Shown here: positions 32,149 through 42,800 of the stretch, piece by piece | How the letters are laid out: every line of letters begins with the position of its first letter | Numbering within the stretch: position 1 is the first letter of the stretch | Translations under genes and position numbers: made by a program | The notes under the pieces: generated by a model | Told to the model about the DNA's origin: nothing | Seen by the model: only the letters and a program-made list of their open reading frames with translations | The model's database searches: none | From: a virus | Virus record (IMG/VR): IMGVR_UViG_3300003894_000331 | Span: 1 to 59,387 of that record | Reading direction: 5' to 3' (one strand) | Length of the DNA: 59,387 bases

Positions 32149-32678
32149 GGTATATTAAAACGATATATCCAGTAGAAGAAAATAAGGGCTACAAAAAGAG
32201 GACATTCGTGCTCCGTAATGTGTTTCGTAAAAGAAATAAATGGCATGTAACTGACCTTGTATTTGTAGCCACAGGAGAAGCAATAGAGCAATTAGAGATG
32301 CTTTATGTTAATCTGGAGGTAATAGTCAACTTTAGCATTAAAAGCCGTCCATGGATAAAAGATGGCGTACATCAGCAAAGAAATGGCAAAGACATATACT
32401 TCATTGAGCATAATGCATGGAAGATATTCTCACATACTAACAGAACGGCTAAACCCGAAGTTTGGGAATTGAAAGATTTCCAAGAAGTAGGTTCTACCAA
32501 CAAAGAGGTAGAGAACGAAGATACTCAGGTTAACCAGGAAATTAAAAGGAGAAACCCTGATAACAGGAGGTACGATCATGACAAATATGACAGAAGAAGT
32601 GATTATTCACCGGTAGACAACGGAAATGAAGGGGAGACAACTCCTGATCCTTACATTGACGATGACCTGCCATTTTAA
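32118..32678 (+). CDS. SSB-like OB protein (DUF3127 type)
   Basis: 186 residues. Residues 8-105 follow the DUF3127 pattern: YYTIGYIKTIYPVEEN, KKRTFVLR, TDLVFVATGEAIEQLE, VNFSIKSRPW, YFIEHNAWKIF. This fold is a Bacteroidota OB-domain of the single-strand-binding kind. The tail is long and charged and ends DPYIDDDLPF, close to the acidic DDDIPF tip by which bacterial SSBs recruit replication proteins. It therefore probably coats single-stranded phage DNA and docks partners by its C-terminus. Confidence 0.82.
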   Translation: MQHKNDYYTIGYIKTIYPVEENKGYKKRTFVLRNVFRKRNKWHVTDLVFVATGEAIEQLEMLYVNLEVIVNFSIKSRPWIKDGVHQQRNGKDIYFIEHNAWKIFSHTNRTAKPEVWELKDFQEVGSTNKEVENEDTQVNQEIKRRNPDNRRYDHDKYDRRSDYSPVDNGNEGETTPDPYIDDDLPF

Positions 32679-32685
32679 ATAACAT

Positions 32686-33150
32686 ATGAAGAAAATAAAT
32701 AAATATTACATCCCGGAATTAACAGATTTTATTCCTGATATTACTTATGAGACGTTATACCAAAAGCATAGACTTGATTTTAGTAACGGTATGCCTGAAA
32801 TGGTTCCTGTTTCAGATAAAAAGGAATGGCATACTGATAAGATCATTGACGGCCTAGTTCATTCGATATGTCATATAACCAAACATATGCGTGAAGGAAC
32901 GTTCAGAGTTAAGAAGCTTTGTATCGATGACTTTGTTGAACTTGACTTCGATATCAAAAAGGAGAACAATGGTATTTATACCCTTACTGGATATCAGGAC
33001 CAACGAGGATTGCTTGTAAGAGCATTATGGCAACCTATTACATCATGGTTAGTGGTTGAAAACTCATCAGGCACATTGTATGCAGGTGAGTGCCTTAACA
33101 CATGGGAGCTAAACTTTATTATTAAACGATTAAAAGTCATAAAACAATGA
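32686..33150 (+). CDS. Unknown protein
   Basis: 154 residues. MKKINKYYIPELTDFIPDIT; the centre has CIDDFVELDFDIKKENNGIY and GYQDQRGLLVRALWQPITSW, a beta-rich part ending in a helical segment. No family recognised. It overlaps the next gene by 4 bases (ATGA). Confidence 0.65.
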   Translation: MKKINKYYIPELTDFIPDITYETLYQKHRLDFSNGMPEMVPVSDKKEWHTDKIIDGLVHSICHITKHMREGTFRVKKLCIDDFVELDFDIKKENNGIYTLTGYQDQRGLLVRALWQPITSWLVVENSSGTLYAGECLNTWELNFIIKRLKVIKQ

Positions 33151-33479
33151 AAGATCAAGAACTATTTCTATCACAAGTAATGATACATCAGAACGATTGC
33201 CAGATTATGATAAGCGCATCTGACGTTGATCCTATAAAATCAGCTACTAAAACAGCATTCACTAAGAATGTTATTGAACGTATCATATGGGATGTGCCTC
33301 AAGCGGAAAAAGTAGAAGAGCGTTTATTAAAAGCCTGGGAAGAAACAAATACTAAAAGTATGAAAGCAAAGCTAGGCAAGGAAACAAGACTTTTGAGAAT
33401 TGCAATCAAGGAGGTAAACTTTCCATATTTAATGTCACCTTTTGCATCTTCTATATACAATGAAACATTACCGTTTTAA
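33147..33479 (+). CDS. Unknown helical protein ending in LPF
   Basis: 110 residues. Helical, basic and acidic in turn (EERLLKAWEETNTKSMKAKL). Its last residues are YNETLPF, similar in ending to the SSB-like protein two genes upstream (DDLPF). Overlaps both neighbours by 1-4 bases. No family recognised. Confidence 0.65.
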   Translation: MKDQELFLSQVMIHQNDCQIMISASDVDPIKSATKTAFTKNVIERIIWDVPQAEKVEERLLKAWEETNTKSMKAKLGKETRLLRIAIKEVNFPYLMSPFASSIYNETLPF

Positions 33480-33739
33480 TGAAGTGTGAGCGTTGCAACA
33501 ATGAGATCGAGGACATAATGGGTCCCGATATTTATATATGCCGTCATTGCGGAGCATATAGACAAAATAGTGAATTAATATTACCATACGGTGTCGTCAT
33601 CTTTACCGGGAAGAAAAAGGAAGTAATAATCCCCGTAACTACTGAGGACAAACTAAAGAGAGTATTAAACAAATCTTCTATGAAACCAGAGTTCAGGCGG
33701 TTTAATCCAATCAGCCAAGAAGTGATAATATCAAAATAA
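33479..33739 (+). CDS. Zinc-ribbon protein, last gene of the plus-strand block
   Basis: 86 residues. CERCNNE (residues 3-9) and CRHCGA (21-26) make a classical CxxC...CxxC zinc ribbon. The remainder is a beta-type segment (LPYGVVIFTGKKKEVIIPVT) and a basic tail. No family recognised. The bidirectional terminator follows its stop. Confidence 0.7.
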   Translation: MKCERCNNEIEDIMGPDIYICRHCGAYRQNSELILPYGVVIFTGKKKEVIIPVTTEDKLKRVLNKSSMKPEFRRFNPISQEVIISK

Positions 33740-33741
33740 GA

Positions 33742-33770
33742 AAAGGGGCCTTTCGGGGCCCCTTTCTTTT
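33742..33770. terminator. Bidirectional terminator between convergent blocks
   Basis: AAAGGGGCC (33742-33750), 6-base loop, GGCCCCTTT (33757-33765), then CTTTT; on the minus strand the stem is likewise followed by TTTTC. The only strong stem between the plus-strand replication operon and the minus-strand virion operon, so it ends both. Confidence 0.93.
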
Positions 33771-33789
33771 ACTACATCTTTACCTATTG

Positions 33790-35328
33790 TTATGGTAATT
33801 GTTCAGTTAACTGTAATCTATACCATACTTTAATGGTAGCTGAAAATGTAGTTCCTCCCACAGCAACGGGATTTCCTGTTGATACATCCAAAACAAGATC
33901 CTCATTCATCCTAACCTGAGTATCTGTTGCATTAGACACATGATTCATTTTAAACATAAGCTCTCTGTCTACAGTACTTGTTAATGCGTAGTCCTCGGTA
34001 TATAAAGGAGCAGAAGCGTTTGCATGTTTAAGGTTCATTGTGACATATGTCTGATAATATGTATCTGTATAATTTACCTCAATAGAAGCATCAACAACAA
34101 TGATTCTAACATCATTTCCGGCCACTGAAGGACATGAAATGACTGTCTGAGGGTTAGAGTTCAGTTGACTCGCAGTAGTGTGACTGAGCGTAATCTCAGC
34201 GTATTGAAGTACCTTTTCATCTAACTGACCAAATGATATACTGTTATCGATAATAGTAAGTTCATTACTTGTAACAGTTATATATGTGCCATCAACTTTG
34301 TTATCAAGAAAGTCAGGTGTTCCGTCTGCAGATGAAGCTTTGACCTTATAGGTATCAGCAGCAGACTGCATCTCAATCCATGTACCACTGTCTGATAATA
34401 CTTTTCCGGCAACACTTCCAGGAGCAGGAACAAATCCATTAACAGATGTTGTAAAAGCTGCATGAACATGGTCACCCTCAGATACAGTACCAGCAGTAGT
34501 TCCAAAGTTCTTATTATGTGCATCACCTACAGCAACAGTACTAAGCTTTTGGTTAGAATCTGTCATTACAACAAGTGAAGCAGCAAGCTCAGTACCTATT
34601 TCTGGAACCTCTCCAGGATCATGACCGAAGTTCTTATTAAATGCTGTACCGGTAGCAACCTCTTCAACGCTTTCGTAAGTACCATAATCCTTACCAACCC
34701 AAATTTTATTGGCTGTAAGCTTCAATGCCACGTGAACAGTATTATCGACATATTGGAACTGGTTTGAATTCAGATAGTCAGCAGTAGCCTCACCAGATAC
34801 AAGCACTTTTGTACTGGTAATGGTTGTAAGATCATAGAAACCTATAGTAGAGTCTCCATCAGGAGTACCCCAATACTTTCCATTGCCTATAGTTCCTTTA
34901 GGCTTTAATTCCTTAGTAGTTTCATCAAATACAAAATACGTACTCGATGCCAAGAAATCTAACATGAAGTCTTTAGCTCCAGTAGTGTCGTTTGTATATT
35001 CACGCATATGTAAGCCATCCTTTTTAACAGCAGAGCCATATATCGTATACCCCGTATCATCACCTAACATTAGTCCAGGTAATTGAGTTACATCAGCAAC
35101 AACAGTATTGTTTGAGGTGTTAGTTCGAGCTTTAATTTGGTCTGCAGTAGCTTTTAGCACATGCCCTGGCACTTCTGTACCAGCAGTATCTCCTGGTTCC
35201 GATTTCCAGAGTATCGCATTAAATAGTTGGCGAAACATCTCAGAGCTCGGTTTGTTTCCTTTTGAAAAACGATCATACTTGCTACCAGGAGGAGTCGCAA
35301 ACATATCATCTCTTTTGTATAGTTTCAT
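33790..35328 (-). CDS. Fibre-like or spike virion protein
   Basis: 512 residues of fibre composition. Two copies of the tail-fibre motif around residues 230-280: AFNKNFGHDPGEVPEIG and HNKNFGTTAGTVSEGDHVHA. Downstream LSDSGTWIEM and a beta-rich end. The N-terminus (MKLYKRDDMFATPPGSKYDR) is charged and may be the attachment tail. It starts about 20 bases after the terminator and is the last gene of the virion block. Receptor-binding or decoration function is inferred. Confidence 0.8.
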   Translation of the reverse strand: MKLYKRDDMFATPPGSKYDRFSKGNKPSSEMFRQLFNAILWKSEPGDTAGTEVPGHVLKATADQIKARTNTSNNTVVADVTQLPGLMLGDDTGYTIYGSAVKKDGLHMREYTNDTTGAKDFMLDFLASSTYFVFDETTKELKPKGTIGNGKYWGTPDGDSTIGFYDLTTITSTKVLVSGEATADYLNSNQFQYVDNTVHVALKLTANKIWVGKDYGTYESVEEVATGTAFNKNFGHDPGEVPEIGTELAASLVVMTDSNQKLSTVAVGDAHNKNFGTTAGTVSEGDHVHAAFTTSVNGFVPAPGSVAGKVLSDSGTWIEMQSAADTYKVKASSADGTPDFLDNKVDGTYITVTSNELTIIDNSISFGQLDEKVLQYAEITLSHTTASQLNSNPQTVISCPSVAGNDVRIIVVDASIEVNYTDTYYQTYVTMNLKHANASAPLYTEDYALTSTVDRELMFKMNHVSNATDTQVRMNEDLVLDVSTGNPVAVGGTTFSATIKVWYRLQLTEQLP

Positions 35329-35329
35329 C

Positions 35330-35770
35330 TTATGAAATTGTTAATGTATCTTCAATAATATCAAATCCAATACCCTCATGGTCTACTGGGTTAGTAGGAG
35401 GTGTGTCAGGCAACATATAGATAGCCAAGAACTCTTCAATTAGTATGGTTACATCACAACCAAAGCACATGAACTTTTCTTTTATCTCATCTATTCTGTA
35501 GTTAGTGTAAAACAATTCTCTCTCTGCTTCTGTCATTCCATCTTTGCTGTACTCATAATATGCCATCACAAGTAGGGCAAACAGATAGTGAAAGTTGTTC
35601 GCAAAATCTTCACCGGTTAACTCATCCTTAATAACAGGATTATACTCTCCGTGTGATCTTCTCTCATATGAGCTGTTAACGAATTTAAGTATACATTCTC
35701 GTGCATGTGAGTAATAATTCACAGAGAAGTCCTGTAACCGTGAGTCAAATATTTTAATCATATTAGCCAT
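35330..35770 (-). CDS. Unknown virion-block protein
   Basis: 146 residues from ATG 35770 (MANMIKIFD), overlapping the upstream stop by one base (taATG). Helical (YLFALLVMAYYEYSKDGMTE) with a later EEFLAIYMLPDTPPTNPVDH. No family recognised. Its gene order (between a fibre-like gene and a Cys-rich tail-type gene) suggests a tail or neck component. Confidence 0.7.
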   Translation of the reverse strand: MANMIKIFDSRLQDFSVNYYSHARECILKFVNSSYERRSHGEYNPVIKDELTGEDFANNFHYLFALLVMAYYEYSKDGMTEAERELFYTNYRIDEIKEKFMCFGCDVTILIEEFLAIYMLPDTPPTNPVDHEGIGFDIIEDTLTIS

Positions 35771-36828
35771 TAGGAGCAAATGTTACAGTTTTTCTTAATA
35801 TCGATAAGCTTTGTAATAAGCATGTTCGCTTCAGACAGTGCATCTCCATTTATGATAGGATCATTATAAGAGTTCATTCCCATTGCATAATCCTCATTTA
35901 AATAAGATAACAGTGTTAAGAATGCTGCTCCGAATACATTGAGGAAGTTCCTCTTCTTGCGGTCCAACTCTATCTCATCAGGAGTACAAGGGTTGTCATC
36001 ACAGCCACACTTACTGCACAGAACATCAAAAACAACAGCTTTATAGCAAGCCACTAAGGAGCAAATCTCTATTATCAGAACGTCCTCTACAACTTCCTGA
36101 GCGGACTCTGTTCCTTTAAGTAATCTTACAACGTAAATACCATCCTCATAAGTGTTTCCATCACTATCAGTATAGCTTTGGAGGTTAAGAGTAATGGCAT
36201 CATCCACAATAGTTCCCCACGATGTTATAAAACCAGTACGGTTAATGTACTGTTCCAATGTCATCAAGGCATAGTTTGTCGCACCTGTACCGGTAGTAAC
36301 AATATTGTAGTTATAACAACTTGTCTTTGTAGGCACAGCTGACCCTGTTTGTAATTCTGCATACCCTTTGTCGTAATAGAATGTATAATTTCCATCAGCG
36401 ACTAAAGCAGCAAACAACGCTTTAACTGTTGCAACATCAGTAGAAGTGATTTTCTCCCAGTACAATACATCTATACCAGGAAACTTACCAGTTCCACCTT
36501 GTATACATTTGTAGAAAGCATAAGGAGAAAATGGACTATCTGTTTCGTTATAGTCTTTACCGTAAACTATATCACCTGCCTTGTATGTGGTAGCACGGTC
36601 CCAAAAAGGAACTCCATATACCTCAGCTTCAACAGTAGAGTTTACAAGCAATTCTATTGACCATGAATCAAACATAGGCTGATCTAGTACCATGCCTGGA
36701 GTACCTGCATCATGGAACACAACGAAAGCATTTACTTCCCTTTCATCAGTACCCCATGGAGACAAATCCTTAACACGAATACCAACGTCAATAAGCTCAA
36801 CAGCTATTTTAAAATTTGCAGCATCCAT
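35770..36828 (-). CDS. Unknown virion protein with Cys cluster
   Basis: 352 residues. Beta-rich with a carbohydrate-binding-like segment (WDRATTYKAGDIVYGKDYNE, near residues 75-95, reminiscent of the cellulose-binding/chitinase W..xxYxxGDxVxY repeat). The C-terminal third has CSKCGCDDNPC (residues 269-279), a metal-binding or disulphide cluster, and ends KNCNICS. Between the giant gene and small tail genes. Probably a tail or appendage protein; the W..YxxGDxV pattern suggests a carbohydrate-facing part. Confidence 0.7.
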   Translation of the reverse strand: MDAANFKIAVELIDVGIRVKDLSPWGTDEREVNAFVVFHDAGTPGMVLDQPMFDSWSIELLVNSTVEAEVYGVPFWDRATTYKAGDIVYGKDYNETDSPFSPYAFYKCIQGGTGKFPGIDVLYWEKITSTDVATVKALFAALVADGNYTFYYDKGYAELQTGSAVPTKTSCYNYNIVTTGTGATNYALMTLEQYINRTGFITSWGTIVDDAITLNLQSYTDSDGNTYEDGIYVVRLLKGTESAQEVVEDVLIIEICSLVACYKAVVFDVLCSKCGCDDNPCTPDEIELDRKKRNFLNVFGAAFLTLLSYLNEDYAMGMNSYNDPIINGDALSEANMLITKLIDIKKNCNICS

Positions 36829-36833
36829 TTCTA

Positions 36834-39800
36834 TTATTCTTTAGTTTCGTTAATAATATCATTTCCTAATTTCACAGTGCTACCAAGTGGTAATACATGT
36901 GATAAATTCTTTTCAGGTTCTCTGAGCATAATCACATTGAATACACTCTTTGCCATATTCACAACCGGTAAAGCTGTAAACATACTCATCATATAACCTG
37001 GAGATGTGAGAATAGCAGTCTGCATACCCTCAGTCATAGCTCTCCATATTCTTCTGTAACGAAGAGCCCAATTATCTTCATCTTCACTTTCAGCCAGTGA
37101 TGATAAACCGGTGTAAGCAAAGTAAGCAGTTGCAATAAATAGTAAGTCAAGTGAGGCCCTTACCAAATTGTACTTCTCAAGCTCTGACATATTTTGCCAT
37201 TGCCAGATGGATCTCGTTTGGTTAACCCACTCATACTTACTTAGAACATTAGCCACAAACGGAGTAGACTTAAGTAGTATCTTACTTGCAGTAACCCAAC
37301 TACCTTCTTTTTCGTATGTCTGCCATGCTCTTACAAAGTTTCCTTCCTCATCTTCACGAATAACCTTTTTACCTCCTTCAAACGCTTCAATCTTAGATCC
37401 AAGACGTTCACCAATCTTAGTTGTCATAAACTTCTTGAACTGTAGAACAAGATTTGCAAAGAAATAACTGTCACCGTTTATCGATGCTTCTTTGTTATAC
37501 ACACCAACCACGAACTGCGAACCAACATGTTCCAATCTCCTTTGATCCTGGACATCATATGCTCTCACAGGAGCAAGTTTATCCTTTTGTTGATCCATTA
37601 CCCTCTCATCCTGAGAAAGTGATTCTACAAGCCAATTACGCAGCTCTGCTTGCTTTTTATCACTCTGGTAGTTATTGATACGTGTATCCTTAGATGCATT
37701 ATATACAACTTCACCTTTTTCATTAAGTGAATGTGCATCCCATGTACCATCATGCTTCATTTGAGCAACAGCAGCCATGGCTCGCATAGATAAGTCAGTC
37801 CACCTGTTCATAAAGTGAGCTGCATTACTATGCCATGGACTTCTAAAGGTTACATCATAACGAGGATTTACCAGATAATCCCATCTATCGGATTCAATCA
37901 CCTGATAGTACTCCATTATCTTACGCACCTTTTTGAAGTTGACTGTATATTCCTTAACAGCACTGGCCCAGTTCTTAAAGTTAAACAGATCATAAGGATT
38001 AGCTCCTGATATGTTAACCGCAACTGAGTTCATTATAGATTCAAATGTGTTTGCTGTAAGAGACGTAACAGCTACCGGTATACTAAGAGCAACTCCGTTG
38101 AATGTAGTAATACGAATCATCATTCTACCAAATCCCTCGATGTTATCCGAAAGCTTACTGTCTTTAAAGTGCTTTTGATGTCTACCAAGAACATTCTTTT
38201 CAAACATTACTCTCAAGTGCTTCGCTACTCTACCTTTGTCAGTATCACTGAACATCTTAACTGTATCAGCAGCAATCTTAGCCTCACGGTAAGCAGGAAG
38301 TAAACGGTCCTCAAGAATAGGCTTACTTATACTATCCATAGCCATGTACTTAGCTATATTAAAGAGGTTCTTTGTGTATATAGTATTATTTTTAATGTCC
38401 TTAACAATAATGTTACCATCAACATCTTCGAGCCCTATGTTCGCCAGACGTTTGTCATCACCAAATGCAGAAGTTCCTTCACCACCTACCTGATTCAAGA
38501 ATACAGAGTTTACTGATTCATCTAATGTAGTATGGTCATCAACAAGAACATCCTGAAATACCTGTTCAGGATTAGAGGTCTGATATGAGAACTTTCTCAT
38601 AGCCTGAAGTACTTTACCCTCCTTGAGATATGTGGATGTGCCTTTCCTTAATAATGGAATACGTCCTTTTTCCCAATGATCATTATAATACTTCATGGTC
38701 ATACTTTCAAGCTTCTTCTCATTGAATGAGCCATCTTTAAATACTGCAAAGCTGTACTTAAACTTAGCACGGATAAGGTTTATCATATACTCCTCAACCT
38801 TTTCAGCAATAAACTGGCTGTACTCAAACTCTTCCTGACTTAAAGTACCATTACCAATAGCCTGTTTGGTTAAAGGATCATTGATATCATGGTGTATTCT
38901 GAATGTATTTACACTCTCTCCATCGATCTCCTCATAAATAAAGAACTTGTCAAAGTAGTTTTCACTTGCATCAACCATTCTCTCCACTATCTTCTGAGAA
39001 GGATTCTTCTTATTATGCATCTTCATTATCTTTTCAGTCTCATCTGAAAGGATCTGTTGTTCCTTTGCAAACAAACCACTGATAATTCCGAGCTCATTCC
39101 TCATACTGTTGTAGAATGACTGAATAATCCTATTGCCTTGATCTGCCTGATTCATTAAGAATGAACGGTAGATGCCTGGTTCTTTAATATTCTTCTCTGA
39201 CACATCAATCATTGTATTAAATTCGAACAATGCATTGGAGATAGTCTGATATTCATTTTCATCAACAAGATGCTTTGTGATATCACTCGACATTAAGCGA
39301 TCTAAGCTATGTTTATACAGCCTTAAGCTCTCAAGCAACTTCTTCACATTTCCTCTTCCTGAGACAACGTCAGATAGCTGAGAAACGATTCCTTTGATAC
39401 TTGGATCATTCGCTCTTTTGTAATTGCTATCAGAGAACATACTCAATAACACTTCGAAGTAATCAGGAGAATACTTTTCATACCTGAACACATCAGGACT
39501 AGTTATTAGACCTCTTAGCTGTGGTGATAGAGATTCTTTGAACTCTTCATTTCCTGATAGGGCCTGAAGATTCTTCAACGCTTGGATAAGGTTTACCTGA
39601 GTGTAAGTAATGCTACCAGATACATCATCCATCTCACTCAGTCCTATTGCACGAATATTTACCCTGTCACCTGCAATCTGCTTCATTTGCATTACAGTCA
39701 TAGCCATTTTGAGCTTCTCAACGTTTGCAAGAGTAGCTTTCATGTTAACTCCTAAAGCAGATCCTTCAACATCACTCATATAATTTGATGATATAAGTCC

Positions 39801-42800
39801 TCCACGTAATCCTACGTTACCGAAGTTCACCTTACTTGGGAAAACCTTAACTAATGATATATCCATTGAAGTAACATCACCGCTTGATGTCATAACACTT
39901 CTATGAACTATGATTCTGGTATCGTTCTCAACACCGGGAGGAATAGAATCCTTTAAGGTAGGATACTTCTTGGTAAACTGTGTTGGCGTATAGGAAACAG
40001 AGTTGCTATTCCAACCGATGTTTTCTGAGAACTTAACAAGAGTCTCCTTGAATTTCGTATCATTCTCCTTTCCTCCTAATTTGAAGTAACTAGAGACAGT
40101 GTGAACATCTGCTTTTCCACCGTCAGCAGTGTTGCGTAACCACCTGAATACGTTCTTAGAAACCTTTGCGCCATCTTTATACAACTTAGGAAGATACTTC
40201 TCAACCATCACTCTGATTGCACCCTCTTTGTCATTGTTTGTCACATATGGTTCAAAATTATAAGTCACCCCGTCTGCATACAACTTCTTGTTTTTCCTCC
40301 TCTTAATCCTATTCCATAGATTATTTGCATGCCTTTCCATCACATACTCATCAACTGTCAGCTTACTGTCTTTTAACAACATTGCGTCAGCCATATCCTG
40401 AATATCAGTAATAGGCTTAGATGCTGCCAGATATGAGTTGTACTTATTTTGTAATGCTGATATATCATTCTTTGTAGGATCAAACTTTCCGGATCTCACA
40501 TTCTTAATCATTTTATCTACAACACGTCCTATAGTATCATTTGGATCTATTTTGATGTCGGTACCAAATAACATGTTAATGTATGATATTATATCATTCC
40601 ATGCGTTCCTGATAGCTTTGAGTATCCTCTGACGTACTGACGGCTTTTTACCTGACAGCAGTGCATCAATCTTACTCTCGGAATTAAATCCCATAAGAGT
40701 AGCAGCAACCTCATATACTAAAGCTTTCTTATCAAGTGCCGGATAGTTATGAGCAATTCTCACAGCTAAAGGATCATTGTTATTAATCATGTTTTCAGCT
40801 ATACCAATAACCTCATACCCTGCTCCATCCCATAAGTAAACGTGGGCCATCTCATGGAAGTAAGTATCCATGGTTACAAGGTCACTGTTGTAATGTATAG
40901 TGCCGTTCTCTATGTATCCTTTTAATCCTGGGTACTTAGTTGTTTTGTTATTTACAATAACCGCACCCCTGCTGAATGAAGTATTCTTAACGAGCTCCTC
41001 AAGCGTGTTAGCACTCATTGCTCTTCTTTTGCCAATATCCCTACTTGCTACAGGTTCAGATGCAACTTTACTCTTAGCAGTCTCCTCATATTCCTTCTGA
41101 CTTGTCTTTGTAATAGTAATACTGTTGAATGTTTTTCTGAACTGAGCGTACTCAGTATTTATCCTGATAAGGTTAGCAGGTACTTCTGCTTTTTTCTTAT
41201 GAACTATCAGCCCTCTGAATGTATGTTTGTAAGCATATCTTATGGTAGTAGCATGATCGTCCATCCACTCCCTTAAGTTTCCAACATCACTGAAACGTGT
41301 TGTCTCTTCATTGGAGTTAGTTACAAAGCGAGTAGGAAGTCTCTTCATATAACCAGACACCTGATTATACATCTGCTCATACTTGGCCCTTCCATCGACA
41401 GTGCGTAAGTATCTTCCCGGTACAGTCGTTTGTCTGTTCCTGCCGAATATACCTGAATCAATCTTCTTATACACCATTGATATCTCTGGAGGCACATAAG
41501 TATCATTTGCCCTCTTCGTGAAGTACCGGTATAGGTTACTGTCATTAATAACGGCATTTCCTACAAAGTTACTCCTCACATTAAGAATGAATGAAGGATC
41601 TTCTGATACACTATCAATGAATGTACCCAACTCTTTAGCCATGAAGTTACCAATAAAGTTAGTCAATGAGAAGTACCCTCCTGCATTAAACCCTGAACGT
41701 AACAGGTTATATGCAAAGAACAATTTCTTAGTCTTATCGTCCAGAAGTTTAAATGATTCGGATATCACTGACAGCTCTGCATCAGTAAGCGTATTATGGT
41801 CACGAACAATCAATGAGCCATTATCAATGATTAGTGAGTCAAGGAACTTGTTGATAGAACCATCAGGATCCTTCGCCATTCCATTTTCCTTGACAGCCAT
41901 AATGTATTGAGGAAACTCAAATGTAAAGTATAATGACTGTGTATAGTTGTTGAGGTTAATGTTCTCAGCAGCGCTATTGGTTATATTCACGCCATACGCT
42001 CCCTGTACTGATTCGCCATTAAACCTTGTCAAGTCTATGCTTGTGAAATCTTCATCACTTGTACGTGTAAAAAACTCATCAACGTATGCGTTCTGAAGTT
42101 GGTTCCTAAGAGCTACATACTCACCGTTAGAAAGCCTACTTTTCTTTTGCATATCAGTGTACTGATTTTCGATATGATCCATGGCATTACCATTCCATAC
42201 AAAGTGTCTCATATTATCATTGGCATACTTAATCATTGTCAAGTATGTTTTGATATTACGGAAACTTCTGAGCATGTCAGGAAGATTCTTAAACTTACTA
42301 CGGATAGCATTCTCCCTTGTCATCCATGCATTATATGGAGACTGACGTTGAGATCTGAATAAACTGATGTTAGGACCGGTAATAGCAATCTCTATCTTGC
42401 CATCTCTTCCTAATGTGGATTTACTTTTCTCGATCTCCTCAACTCTAGCAGTAATATCACCTACAACCCTTTCAATAGCTTCCTCGGTAGGGTCCGCTAC
42501 ACCTGAAGAGGCATGAATACTATTCTTACCGTGTATAGCATGTACCTTGGCATAGAGTCCTTGATTAAACGGATTAAATACGAACTGTGCATCGATATCA
42601 CGTTCTCTTCTACTAAGACCATCCTTTTTAGTAATAGTATGCCACAAGGATAGCAATGATTTATCATCAGTCTCAACCTCATTAAAGTTGTTCTTAGGAC
42701 GTAACCCCTTATACCTATCAGAGCTTCTAGTAGTACCGCTGCTGTCATATACATTCATCTTGGCTTCATTAGTGAAACGCTTACCTTTTTCGTAGTAAAC

